From an uncultured Clostridia bacterium (GTDB lineage Bacteria > Bacillota > Clostridia > Oscillospirales > Ruminococcaceae), in assembly GCA_947624745.1 (NCBI GenBank), contig CANQLR010000024.1, positions 1 through 36,406 on the forward strand: DNA of 36,406 nucleotides. The letters are read 5' to 3'. Below are positions 15,026 to 23,233 of the stretch, one piece after another. Made by a program: the position numbers and the translations under genes. Under the pieces are notes generated by a model. That model had not been told where the DNA came from and made no database searches. It was given only the letters and a program-made list of their open reading frames with translations. How positions within the stretch are numbered: position 1 is the stretch's first letter; each line of letters opens with the position of its first letter.

Positions 15026-16264
15026 TTAATAAACGATTATCAGCTTTTCGTCGTATCCCATTCCGACAAGCTGCTCCCTAAGCGCCTCGTCGTTCACGGC
15101 GGGGATTACAGTGAGCCCGCTGTTCGCAAGCGCCTCGTTCACGCTTTTCATGACGACGGTCAGCTTATCCGCCTCCGAAAGCCCCGAATAGGACACCTCG
15201 GTCTCGTCTGTCTTTACGATCCTAAGCCCGACCGCGGCCGAATCGTATCTAACATACACCGTTTTCGCGTTCAAAAGCGACGGGTTTCTGAGTATCTCCG
15301 CCCGCCCCGCGACGATGTCCTGCGCGTCCACCTCGACGGCGTAGGCGGCGTTTTCCCCGGCGGCAGTCTGAAGCCGGTTTGAAAACTCCACGAGCCCCTT
15401 GTACCGCTCTGCCGACTTCACCGACGCGCCGACGTAGTTTAGATCGGAATTGCGAAACGGCGGAAATTCAAGCTCTCCCGCGATTATCCCCTCGAACCCC
15501 GCGGCGGTTATCTCCCCGACGAGCCCCGAGACATAGTCCCTCGCGGCCTCCGAAAACGCCGACATCCACGGCTTTCCGCCCTTCGAGACTTCGTTGTCGA
15601 GCCAAGTCGAGGTGGAATTTTCAAAGAGATAGCACACCGATTTGTCCCAGCTCACGATGTGATCGGTAAGCGCCGAGACCCTCGCGTAAGGCGCGAGCCC
15701 CGCGTCCTTTATAAGCTTTGCCGCCTCCGAAAGATCAAGCGGGTTGGTGGCTATCGCGTGGGCGGAATTAGCAAGCTCGTTGGCGCTTGAGAATTTCACC
15801 GACCCGCCGCTTGCCAAAAGCTCGACCGACACGCCGTAGTAGCCGCTGACCTTTGCCGCCTCTACCCTCGTGCGAAGATAGTCAATCCCTCCGCCGGTCG
15901 GTATCACGACGTTAAGTATCCCCTTGCCGACGTTCTGCTCCGGCTCCGGTTCCGCCTCGTGGGGAGCTTCCTCCGTCTCTTCGGGCTCCGGCTCATTTAC
16001 GGGGGGCTCGGTCACTGTGGGAGCGGCGGTTTCGGCGGGCAGGGGAGTGTTCTCGCCCCCGCTCTGCGAGTGTTCCTGCCGCGAGCCCAAAAACTCGACT
16101 ATCGGCTTTCCGACGCTGTAGCCCAAAAAAGCTATGCCGAGGAGCAGCGCGATGACGAGCACCGCGTTTATGACGACCCGAACCGGGCTCGTCTTTCTTT
16201 TGAACATCGGTTTTGACTTTTTTTGGTAGATCCTTCTCTTCTTCACAAAAAACCACTTCCTCAT
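15026..16264 (-). CDS. Membrane-anchored putative glycoside hydrolase (DUF4015-like)
   Basis: A 412-residue protein with a basic N-terminus, one membrane helix (about residues 30-52), a Pro/Glu/Thr-rich linker (about 60-115) and an extracytoplasmic alpha/beta domain. The latter resembles the DUF4015 putative glycoside hydrolase family (TIM-barrel pattern with IPTGGGIDYLRTRVEAAKVSGYYGVSVEL, AGLAPYARVSALTDHIV, GGKPWMSAFSEAARDYVSGLV, GFEGIIAGELEFPPF). Where many family members have an acidic residue in a FDYVRFP-like strand, this one reads AGELEFPPF, so its activity is uncertain. It begins 19 bases after the rnfA-like stop and is the last gene of that operon. No ribosome binding site is clear at either possible start (16264 or an internal Met). 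Confidence 0.65.
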   Translation of the reverse strand: MRKWFFVKKRRIYQKKSKPMFKRKTSPVRVVINAVLVIALLLGIAFLGYSVGKPIVEFLGSRQEHSQSGGENTPLPAETAAPTVTEPPVNEPEPEETEEAPHEAEPEPEQNVGKGILNVVIPTGGGIDYLRTRVEAAKVSGYYGVSVELLASGGSVKFSSANELANSAHAIATNPLDLSEAAKLIKDAGLAPYARVSALTDHIVSWDKSVCYLFENSTSTWLDNEVSKGGKPWMSAFSEAARDYVSGLVGEITAAGFEGIIAGELEFPPFRNSDLNYVGASVKSAERYKGLVEFSNRLQTAAGENAAYAVEVDAQDIVAGRAEILRNPSLLNAKTVYVRYDSAAVGLRIVKTDETEVSYSGLSEADKLTVVMKSVNEALANSGLTVIPAVNDEALREQLVGMGYDEKLIIVY

Positions 16265-16283
16265 ATGCTTAAATAAATTAAAT

Positions 16284-16859
16284 TCATATTCTAAGGCTGT
16301 AGATCATCATCGAGATGATCCCGATGTAGAGTATCGAGGCGGGAAATCCCCGAAACGACGCCGGCACCTCCTCGCTCGAGAGCTTTTTGTAGTTTATCGC
16401 CAGAAGATAGGTCGCGAAGATGAACCCCACGCCTATCTGCGCGGCGTATAGAAGCCGTCCCAAAAGCCCCTCGCCGCTCAGGCCGTTGTTGAACAGACAG
16501 CCGAGCACCGCGCAGTTGAACGCCGAGAGGTGGACGTATTTCTTTAAGGTCTTGAAGTATTTTTTTGCCGCGAGCCAGATAAACAGCAGCGTCGCGACGT
16601 AAACCGCGCCGAGGCACAAAACGTAGAGGCTCGGAATAAACAGGCCAGAGACCTTCCCCTGAAATTTAGGCTCCAGAAAGTAGGCCAAAAGCGAGCTTAA
16701 AACCGAGAACTCGGTGATGAACGCCCCGAAGGACAGAAGGTGCTTCGGCGCCCTCGCGCACTCGATGAGGGTCGAGGTGCCGATGGCGGTCGTGAAGATC
16801 ACGTTGTCGAGAGTTACCGCTGCGACGGCGGCAAGAAGAATGTTTAAAAATTCAGCCAT
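16284..16859 (-). CDS. RnfA/NqrE-like membrane subunit
   Basis: A 191-residue six-helix membrane protein starting MAEFLNILLAAVAAVTLDNVIF, with GAGGTGG upstream of the ATG at 16859. It keeps RnfA hallmarks FNCAVLG in the middle and EEVPASFRGFPASILYIGIISM at the end. At the first cysteine site, GLCPF in ordinary RnfA, it reads GTSTL. In Rnf and Na+-NQR structures RnfA and RnfE together hold a [2Fe-2S] cluster in the membrane through four cysteines; only one of the two RnfA ligands remains here. It follows the RnfE-like gene by 8 bases. Related but altered function is likely. Confidence 0.82.
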   Translation of the reverse strand: MAEFLNILLAAVAAVTLDNVIFTTAIGTSTLIECARAPKHLLSFGAFITEFSVLSSLLAYFLEPKFQGKVSGLFIPSLYVLCLGAVYVATLLFIWLAAKKYFKTLKKYVHLSAFNCAVLGCLFNNGLSGEGLLGRLLYAAQIGVGFIFATYLLAINYKKLSSEEVPASFRGFPASILYIGIISMMIYSLRI

Positions 16860-16867
16860 TTTCCACC

Positions 16868-17506
16868 TCACGCGGCGTCTTTTTTGTAAACGCCGTTAAG
16901 TATCTGTATCATCCACCGAAACGCCGCGCTCATCAGAGCAAGAAGGATAAATCCACCGTATGGCGCCGCAAGTATCGGAAACGTAAAGCTTAAGACCTTC
17001 TCCCCGAGCACCGTCCCGTCGATCAGAAACCCTCTGACCGCGGAAAAGAGTATCAGCGCGAGGTCGTACCCGATGACGTAATACCCCGCCGTCTTAAGGA
17101 CATACGGCTTTGCGAGGCGGTAAAACTTCGTCTCGGAGCGAAGGGTGATCAGCGAGTTTGTGATTAAAAGCGGCGCGTATATCCCCACCGCCGAATACAG
17201 CTCCTCGAGCGAGGGGTTCGACGTAAAATAGATATGCACCGGGACATACACCAAAGAAGCCACGAGGGTATATAATGTTATACGCAGGGTGTAAACTATC
17301 CTTCGCGGAACATACCTGCAAAGCGCGAGGGTGACGACGGTGACGACGGTGAACACCGAGGCGAGGATTATCCCGCTGTAGATGTTGGTGCAGGCCGCGA
17401 CCGCCGGGGCGATGATAACTCCGCTCGTGAAAAGCGGGTTCTTGGTGAGAATGCCCTCCCGCTCGCTCTGGTGCAAAAAGCTCCTGTCATTCATCGTTTT
17501 CCTCAC
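16868..17506 (-). CDS. RnfE/NqrD-like membrane subunit
   Basis: A 212-residue membrane protein of the RnfE family: an N-terminal cytoplasmic stretch, NPLFTSGVIIAPAVAACT at the first site, then PLLITNSLITLRSETKF at the second. In typical RnfE these read GLCP and VTNC; here the aligned residues are Ala and Ser, so both iron-sulfur ligands are missing. The C-terminus (RWMIQILNGVYKKDAA) is ordinary. Its start overlaps the end of the RnfD-like gene by 20 bases; an in-frame Met four codons later is the alternative start. It is part of the D-E-A operon without B, C or G. Confidence 0.82.
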   Translation of the reverse strand: MRKTMNDRSFLHQSEREGILTKNPLFTSGVIIAPAVAACTNIYSGIILASVFTVVTVVTLALCRYVPRRIVYTLRITLYTLVASLVYVPVHIYFTSNPSLEELYSAVGIYAPLLITNSLITLRSETKFYRLAKPYVLKTAGYYVIGYDLALILFSAVRGFLIDGTVLGEKVLSFTFPILAAPYGGFILLALMSAAFRWMIQILNGVYKKDAA

Positions 17507-18782
17507 CGTCCTTTATCTCGCCGCTGTCCGCGTTTTCTTCTTCATTTTCTTCGGGATCTTCTTCGGGAGCTTCCTCCGGGGTCTTCTCGGTAGTCTCCTC
17601 GGGGGCTTCTTCGGGAGTCTCCTCCGCCGCCCCGTCGCTCACTATCCCGACTATCTCGGATATCTCTAACTTCGGCTCATCTTTGGCCTTTTTCTTTTCC
17701 GGCTCTTTTCTCGGCCGCCGCTCGGCGATACGGTCCGCTATCCTGTCGCACATTTTATCGAACCCGCCCGCGGCGAGCTTCGCCGCCTTAACGGTATATT
17801 TCTTGGCGAAAGCCCACGCCTTCGCCGAAAAAATCTTCAGGTACTTGAAGATGAATCTCAAAAGCCGTTCGAGCTGATCGGTCAGCCGGTCGAACTCGTC
17901 CCGAAAGACGTTGAGCATCGGCAGGACGAATATCGCGCCGTTTTCTATCCCGGTGTAAAGCCTTATCAGGTATGAGCCGACCGCGAACACCGCGCCGTAG
18001 CATATCTGCGAGAACACCCTGTTCGGGACGAACCGCAGGTCGCACGCCATGAAGATCAGCACGAACAGATAGGAGCCCGCGACGAGGGAGTTGAGCACCG
18101 CGTACCAGCCTGTCTCGCCGACGGGTCGGAGGACGTTTATCAGAACGTTCACCCCGAACCCCGAAAACAGCGCCGCCGAGGGTATATCCCCGAAGAAATA
18201 GAGCGCGACGCCGCATATCAGGATAATGAGCACCGCCGAGGTGCCCATCGGCCCGGCAAGCTTCCCCCAGATTAGGTCGAGCAGGCTGAACGCCGACGCC
18301 GTGCCGTTGTCGAGCGCGTAGGTATACGAGTGCGAGAGCGTATCCGCCACGTTGTTTGCAAGATCAACGCTCCCGAAAGGCACGGGGGTGGGGTATCTCA
18401 CCACCGCCGACGGGAAGCAGAAGGTCGTGAAGATGTACGCCACGCACACCGGGCAGAAGATGAGGTTTTTGTTCCCGCCGAAGGCCTGCTTGCAGACCGA
18501 GGCCATAAAAGCCGAGGCGAACGCGATGACGGTATAGGGCACCGAGGCGGGCATTATGAGCGCCAGAAGCAGCCCCGACATTATCGGCGAAACGTCGCCC
18601 CAGTCGTACTTTATGCGCCTTGCCGTGCAGCAGAGGTATTCCGTGAGCACGGACGCGCCGACCGAGACCCCGGCCGTCAGAAAGGCGCGGAGCCCGTAGT
18701 AGTAATATGACATGAATAAAATGGTACACAAAAGCGCGGTAATTTTACCGAACCTAAGCTTTTCTGATCTTACGGTCGACAT
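17487..18782 (-). CDS. RnfD/NqrB-like membrane subunit with long acidic tail
   Basis: A 431-residue protein. Residues 1-300 have eight to ten membrane helices in RnfD/NqrB order (DWGDVSPIMSGLLLALIMPASVPY, FGGNKNLIFCPVCVAYIF, SLLDLIWGKLAGPMGTSAVLIILICG, GWYAVLNSLVAGSYLFVLIFMACD). The covalent-FMN motif S-G-A-T before the SLLDL segment is not seen; the region reads ALDNGTASAF. Residues about 300-431 are a cytoplasmic extension: amphipathic basic helices followed by repeats of EEAPEETTEKTPEEAPEE. The start has AAGGA upstream and the gene leads the operon. It is divergent from the small gene at 18827. Confidence 0.82.
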   Translation of the reverse strand: MSTVRSEKLRFGKITALLCTILFMSYYYYGLRAFLTAGVSVGASVLTEYLCCTARRIKYDWGDVSPIMSGLLLALIMPASVPYTVIAFASAFMASVCKQAFGGNKNLIFCPVCVAYIFTTFCFPSAVVRYPTPVPFGSVDLANNVADTLSHSYTYALDNGTASAFSLLDLIWGKLAGPMGTSAVLIILICGVALYFFGDIPSAALFSGFGVNVLINVLRPVGETGWYAVLNSLVAGSYLFVLIFMACDLRFVPNRVFSQICYGAVFAVGSYLIRLYTGIENGAIFVLPMLNVFRDEFDRLTDQLERLLRFIFKYLKIFSAKAWAFAKKYTVKAAKLAAGGFDKMCDRIADRIAERRPRKEPEKKKAKDEPKLEISEIVGIVSDGAAEETPEEAPEETTEKTPEEAPEEDPEENEEENADSGEIKDGEENDE

Positions 18783-18826
18783 AATTTTTCCTTATATTAA
18801 GATTTTTCCTTAAGGGGGGTTCACCG

Positions 18827-19105
18827 ATGAAAATTCTCAAAGCACGCCCCGTGAATATCCCTGTTTTAATGATCTGCGGAAGTTCCGCCTCGAAAAGCGC
18901 GCTGAAAACGCGCCTAAATTGCCGCGAGCTTCCCGGCGGCGCGCTGGAGGTCTCTCTTTCCCGCACCGAGCTTAAAAGGCTTCTTCCGATCATCTGCGAG
19001 CACTCCGAAGCGGTGCTCATAGGATCGGTCTATCGCGAGCTCTACCGCGAGCACCGTATCAGCCGCGGAGAGATCTCACCGCCTCGGCCATATCCTCCGA
19101 CTTAA
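18827..19105 (+). CDS. Small hypothetical protein
   Basis: A 92-residue basic protein that begins MKILKARPVNIPVLMICGSSASKSALKTRL and includes RTELKRLLPIICEHSEAVLIG. The codon choice matches neighbouring genes and a GGGGGG-type ribosome binding site lies nine bases before the ATG. The last 15 codons overlap the 3' end of the convergent rpe. No family is recognised. It could be a regulator or partner of the divergent Rnf-like operon, but nothing in the sequence proves this. Confidence 0.5.
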   Translation: MKILKARPVNIPVLMICGSSASKSALKTRLNCRELPGGALEVSLSRTELKRLLPIICEHSEAVLIGSVYRELYREHRISRGEISPPRPYPPT

Positions 19106-19706
19106 AGAGATACGAGCCTGAGACCAGAACGTTCGCCCCCGCGGCGATCACCTTTTTCGAGGTGTTTTTCCCGATCCCCCCGTCGACCTCGATGTCGAGC
19201 GGAAGTCCGAGCCTTTCGGCCTCGCGGCGAATTTCGGTTATCTTCCCGAGCGTTTCGGGGATGAACCCCTGCCCGCCGAAGCCCGGCTCGACGGTCATCA
19301 CGAGCGCCATGTCGATGTCGGCTATGTACGGAATAAGCTCGCCTGCGGGCGTGTTCGGCTTGACGGATATCCCGACGCCGAGCCCCCGCGAGCGTATTTT
19401 TTCTATTATCCCGCGCCTGTCCCCCTCGGCTTCAAGGTGGAAGGTTATGTGATCCGCCCCTGCGTCGGCGAACGCGTCGATATATTTCAGCGGGTCGGTG
19501 ATCATAAGATGCACATCAAACGGAAGATCGCAGCACCGCCGGATCGATTTCAGCACCGGCACGCCGTAGCTTAAATTCGGCACGAAATGCCCGTCCATGA
19601 CGTCGAAGTGGATCATATCGCAGCCGGCTTTTTCCGCGCGCGAAAGCTCGTCCCCGAGCCGCGCAAAGTCGGCGGAAAGAATAGAGGCGGAAATTTTGGT
19701 TTTCAT
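19059..19706 (-). CDS. rpe: Ribulose-phosphate 3-epimerase
   Basis: A 215-residue TIM-barrel enzyme that interconverts ribulose 5-phosphate and xylulose 5-phosphate in the pentose phosphate pathway. Motifs: ISASILSADFARLGDEL, MIHFDVMDGHFVPNLSYG with the metal-binding His and Asp, VMTVEPGFGGQGF, and DIEVDGGI with the second catalytic Asp, then the phosphate site VSGSYLF. The ATG at 19706 with GAGGT upstream was chosen; a longer frame to 19766 runs into the promoter. Confidence 0.96.
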   Translation of the reverse strand: MKTKISASILSADFARLGDELSRAEKAGCDMIHFDVMDGHFVPNLSYGVPVLKSIRRCCDLPFDVHLMITDPLKYIDAFADAGADHITFHLEAEGDRRGIIEKIRSRGLGVGISVKPNTPAGELIPYIADIDMALVMTVEPGFGGQGFIPETLGKITEIRREAERLGLPLDIEVDGGIGKNTSKKVIAAGANVLVSGSYLFKSEDMAEAVRSLRG

Positions 19707-19737
19707 ATTGACCTCGCATACATAAAGATACACTGTA

Positions 19738-19766
19738 ATTATACAATATAATTCTCGGATTGTCAA
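19738..19766 (-). promoter_or_regulatory. Consensus sigma-A promoter of rpe
   Basis: On the minus strand TTGACA (19761-19766), 17 bases, TATAAT (19738-19743). Confidence 0.85.
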
Positions 19767-19924
19767 ACAAAATAAGCCGAAAAGAAAAATTTTTTTCGCG
19801 ATCCTCCCGCCGCCGCACGGAAGACCCCCGCACGGCGGCGTATATAAACGGCCCGGACCGATATTTCATACTATGCTCCCGCCCGCCCCCGCGCGACGGG
19901 CTCGCGCTCATTCACTGAAAACGC

Positions 19925-19950
19925 AAAAAAGGAGGTATAAATACCTCCTT
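19925..19950 (-). terminator. Intrinsic terminator of hflX
   Basis: The stem AAGGAGGTA/TACCTCCTT (19929-19950) is followed on the minus strand by TTTTTT. Between it and the rpe promoter (19767-19924) only a GC-rich hairpin CGCCGCCG/CGGCGGCG is seen, no gene. Confidence 0.85.
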
Positions 19951-19953
19951 AAT

Positions 19954-21222
19954 TCATATGCGGTACCTTTCCGCGGCGCCCAAAAGCCTCACGTCGACGA
20001 GCGCGTCCGCCTCTATCCCGTCCGGAAGGTACTTTTCCTCGAACACCTGTCCCTGCTCCCTTATCTTCGAGAGCAGCCCCGCCTCCGAAAAGGGCAGCTT
20101 CAGCCGCATCCTCCTTGCCGTCTCGGGAAGAGCTTTAGCTATCGCCTCCAAAAGCCTGTCGAGGCCCTTGCCCTCCTTTGCCGAGACGAGCACCGCCCCC
20201 TCGGGCAGCAGGTTCTCGCTCCACTCGCAAAGATCCGACTTGTTGAGCACCGTCACGACCGGTATCCCGTCGCAGCCGAGCTCGGAAAGAAGCTCCCTCG
20301 TGACCCTTGTCTGCTCACCGATGTCCTCGCTCGAACAGTCCGAAACGTGGAGTATCACGTCGGCGTTGGCGGCCTCCTCGAGGGTCGACTTGAACGCCTC
20401 TACGAGGTGGTGGGGCAGCCTGCTTATCAGCCCTACCGTGTCGGTCAGAAGAACGCTTCTGCCGTCCGGAAGCTCGATCGAGCGCGAGGTCGTTTCGAGG
20501 GTCGCGAAGAGCTTGTTCTCGCAGAGAACCCCCGCCTCGGTCAGCGCGTTCATCAGGGTGGATTTCCCGACGTTAGTGTATCCCACTATCGCCGCCGAGA
20601 GCACGCCGTCCTTTTTCCTGCGCTTTCTTAGGAGCTCCCGCCGCTGCGAGATCTCTTTGAGCTCCGCGTTCAGGGCGCTTATCCGCGAGCGAATGTGCCG
20701 CCGGTCGAGCTCTAACTTTGTCTCGCCGGGTCCGCCCCTCATTCCGACCGCGCCGCCGGTCCGCGAAAGCTCCTTCCCCATTCCCGAAAGCCTCGGGAGC
20801 AGGTACTTGTACCTCGCGATCCCGACCTGAAGCTTGCCCTCACGCGTAGTCGCCCTCTGCGCGAAGATGTCGAGAATGAGCATGGTGCGGTCTATCGTTT
20901 CGACGTCGAGGGCTTCCTCGATGTTTCTTATCTGCGTCGCGGTGAGCTCGGTGTCAAAGATCACCACGTCCACCTCGAGGTCCGAAACGAGCCGTTTCAT
21001 TTCCTCGAGCCGTCCCTGCCCGACCGCGGTCGCGTTGTCGTATGCGGGGCGCTTTTGGACGACCTCCGCGACGGTCTCTCCCCCGGCGGTATAGACGAGC
21101 TCCTTAAGCTCCGCTATCGAGCGCTCGATGTCGTACTCGCCGGTGTCAACGGCCGCGATAAGCGCTTTAGGAAGCTTCTCACCGCGGCCTTTAATAAATA
21201 CGTTATCAAAATTTTCAGCCAT
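19954..21222 (-). CDS. hflX: GTPase HflX
   Basis: A 422-residue ribosome-associated GTPase that splits stalled or stressed 70S particles in species studied. The N-terminal subdomain has the HflX pattern KRPAYDNATAVGQGRLEEM, ATQIRNIEEALDVETIDRTMLILDIFAQRATTREGKLQV and GGPGETKLELDRR. The G domain carries G1 GYTNVGKST, switch I FATLETTSR, G3 DTVGLI and G4 NKSD. The gene has a full-length frame and is flanked by its own terminator. The 227 bases between it and argC contain a hairpin GGACTTC/GAAGTCC and a palindrome GTCGCCA/TGGCGAC but no gene. Confidence 0.96.
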   Translation of the reverse strand: MAENFDNVFIKGRGEKLPKALIAAVDTGEYDIERSIAELKELVYTAGGETVAEVVQKRPAYDNATAVGQGRLEEMKRLVSDLEVDVVIFDTELTATQIRNIEEALDVETIDRTMLILDIFAQRATTREGKLQVGIARYKYLLPRLSGMGKELSRTGGAVGMRGGPGETKLELDRRHIRSRISALNAELKEISQRRELLRKRRKKDGVLSAAIVGYTNVGKSTLMNALTEAGVLCENKLFATLETTSRSIELPDGRSVLLTDTVGLISRLPHHLVEAFKSTLEEAANADVILHVSDCSSEDIGEQTRVTRELLSELGCDGIPVVTVLNKSDLCEWSENLLPEGAVLVSAKEGKGLDRLLEAIAKALPETARRMRLKLPFSEAGLLSKIREQGQVFEEKYLPDGIEADALVDVRLLGAAERYRI

Positions 21223-21449
21223 AAAAAATTCCTCCGATATTTTATTTTTTTCCGGGACTTCTATGGCCGAGCCGAAGAAGTCCGCGATCAGCCGCGAATG
21301 CGCATTTCAAACTGCCTCCTTGCAAAAATTTCTATCCTGACCGCCAAAGCGGGGATAAAGCAGAATTGTCCGATAGTGATCTATACTTAAATCCGTCGCC
21401 ATTGGCGACACCTTGAAAATCTGCCCTCTGATTTCCGATCTCTGTCCTC

Positions 21450-22394
21450 TTAAAGCACGCCCTTGAACTCATCAAGCCCGAGCATAATATTCATATTCTG
21501 AACCACCGCGCCAGAGCCGCCCTTGCCGAGGTTGTCGAACCTTGCGGCCAGAAGGCAGATGTCGTTGTCGCCGAAGACGAATATCTGCATCTTGTTCGAG
21601 CCCGCCATGCCGCCCGCGTCCAAAAATCCGCCGACCGAGTCGATCGAGCTGTCAAAATCCACCACCGAGATGAGCGGCTCCTTCTCGTAATACTTCGCGA
21701 AAACATCCCAAATCTGGCGGGAATGGAGCCTTTTTTGCAGCGTGCGCAGGTGCATCGGCATCGTCACCAGGATCCCGTTCGGATAGTCGTCGATCATCGG
21801 GTTGAGCGACGGTCGGTAGGATATCCCGCAGGCGTGCATGATCTCCTTTTGCTGCAAAATCTGCTGGTCGAGGGCGTACTGCCTCGCCGAGGAAAAGCTT
21901 CTCGGCCTCGCGGGGTCCTCGTACATCGCGATCATGTTCGCCCCGCCCGAGGAGTACCCCACCACGCAGTTTATATAGAGCGGCAGGTACGGGGGCATTA
22001 TCTTTCCCCGAAGAAGCGGGTTTATGAGCGCGCAGGAGCCGACCGCCATCGGCGCGGGAAGCGCGACAAAGCGGGCCTCGGCTATTTTTTTCCTCTGCTC
22101 GGGGCAAAGCTCCGGCATTCCGTATACCCACGTCGGCGCGAGCCTGTATGCGTTCGAGGTGTCGATTATTTTGACCTCGCGGTTTGTGATCTTCGGGACG
22201 GTTTCGACCACCGTCTGCGCGGACTGGCATAAAATTACTATATCCGCGGTGTTGAGAAGCGACGTTCTCTTCAGATCCGAGATTTGATTTTTGTTTTCAA
22301 GGCAAATGACCTCAAGATCGTCGCGGCCGCCTATCATTTTTGAAAGATTCAGATTTATGGTGCCGTAGTGGCCGTCTACCAATACCTTTTTCAC
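21450..22394 (-). CDS. Type-II ArgC homologue lacking the catalytic cysteine
   Basis: With the GTG at 22394 (GGAG seven bases upstream) the protein has 314 residues and begins MKKVLVDGHYGTINL, the usual start of short (type II) N-acetyl-gamma-glutamyl-phosphate reductases. Family landmarks include IIDTSNAYRLAPTWVYGMPEL and VVGYSSGGANMIAMYED. At the active site, where the family has PGCHATGF, it reads PAPMAVGS: the nucleophilic Cys is Pro115, and the nearest Cys is C121. The NADP-loop GTTG is GTIN and the STAHR motif is SNAYR. No other arg gene is near. It may have lost reductase activity or use a different chemistry. A longer frame exists to 22496 but has no ribosome binding site and overlaps the promoter. 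Confidence 0.75.
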   Translation of the reverse strand: MKKVLVDGHYGTINLNLSKMIGGRDDLEVICLENKNQISDLKRTSLLNTADIVILCQSAQTVVETVPKITNREVKIIDTSNAYRLAPTWVYGMPELCPEQRKKIAEARFVALPAPMAVGSCALINPLLRGKIMPPYLPLYINCVVGYSSGGANMIAMYEDPARPRSFSSARQYALDQQILQQKEIMHACGISYRPSLNPMIDDYPNGILVTMPMHLRTLQKRLHSRQIWDVFAKYYEKEPLISVVDFDSSIDSVGGFLDAGGMAGSNKMQIFVFGDNDICLLAARFDNLGKGGSGAVVQNMNIMLGLDEFKGVL

Positions 22395-22477
22395 GATAAC
22401 ACTCCGTTCCGTGTCCTCCGAGCCTTTGCCCGGCTTTATTGCTGAAAGGGCAGTCTGCCCCATAATTCCACATAATA

Positions 22478-22506
22478 ATATTCCCACATTTTTCACCGTT
22501 TGTCAA
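22478..22506 (-). promoter_or_regulatory. Promoter of the ArgC-like gene
   Basis: On the minus strand TTGACA (22501-22506), 17 bases, GAATAT (22478-22483). The 332 bases between 22394 and 22727 hold this promoter, a small hairpin GGGCAG/CTGCCC in the leader, the opposite promoter at 22571, and no gene. Confidence 0.5.
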
Positions 22507-22570
22507 GCCTAAAATTGTTAATAAAATATTAAGTTTTTGCATTTATATTATTAAATCTTCCGAAAATCTC

Positions 22571-22599
22571 TTTACAAACCGAAAAAAATATTATAATAT
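22571..22599 (+). promoter_or_regulatory. Candidate promoter of the sigma/anti-sigma operon
   Basis: TTTACA (22571-22576) with TAATAT at 22594-22599 (17-base spacer) or TATAAT at 22592-22597 (15 bases). An ECF-type autoregulated promoter could also exist but cannot be told apart by eye. Confidence 0.4.
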
Positions 22600-22726
22600 A
22601 GTATAAGGAGTATTTTGTCCCGAAAAAGGCGGGAAAAATATTTTTACAAAAAGTGCAATATTTTTGCCCCGAAAAGCGTATTAAGTGTGAAACGGTTTTT
22701 GAGGGCGGAAAGGAGTTTATCGCGGT

Positions 22727-23233
22727 ATGCCGAGCGACATCAATATATACATATCCTCCGCGGTGGAGCGCTATTCCGACATGGTTTACAGGACCGCCTG
22801 CCACGCGCTCAACGACCTTCACTCGGCCGAGGATATAACACAGGAGGTATTTTTAAAGCTCATGCAGGCTCTTCCCGATTTCGAGTCGGACGAGCACGAA
22901 AAGGCATGGCTTTTGCGGGTAACGCTTAACATGTGCGCCTCGCTGAACCGGCGGAAAAAGGCTCACCCCGAGACCGAGCTCGACGAAACTCCCGAAGCTT
23001 CATATGAAGAAAAATTCGGCGAGTCGAGCGTGATGGCGGCCGTAAAAAGCCTCCCCGAAAAATACCGAACGGCGGTCTATCTATACTATTTCGAGGGGTA
23101 TAAGATCGCCGAGATATCTTCCATCACCTCGCAGAACCCGAACACCGTGGCCTCGCTTTTAAAGCGCGCGCGGGAGAGGCTCAAGAATATCTTAAAGGAG
23201 GAATTTGACTGTGAAGAAAACAGAATATCTTAA
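22727..23233 (+). CDS. ECF-type RNA polymerase sigma factor
   Basis: A 168-residue sigma factor. Region 2 is seen in YSDMVYRTACHALNDLHSAEDITQEVFLKLMQ (residues 15-50) and region 4 in LPEKYRTAVYLYYFEGYKIAEISSITSQNPNTVASLLKRARERL (about 108-155). There is no region 3 and no extra domain. AAAGGAG lies upstream. The 3' end overlaps the start of the next gene, a one-helix membrane protein, the usual layout of an ECF sigma factor and its membrane anti-sigma partner. The stimulus is unknown. Confidence 0.92.
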   Translation: MPSDINIYISSAVERYSDMVYRTACHALNDLHSAEDITQEVFLKLMQALPDFESDEHEKAWLLRVTLNMCASLNRRKKAHPETELDETPEASYEEKFGESSVMAAVKSLPEKYRTAVYLYYFEGYKIAEISSITSQNPNTVASLLKRARERLKNILKEEFDCEENRIS

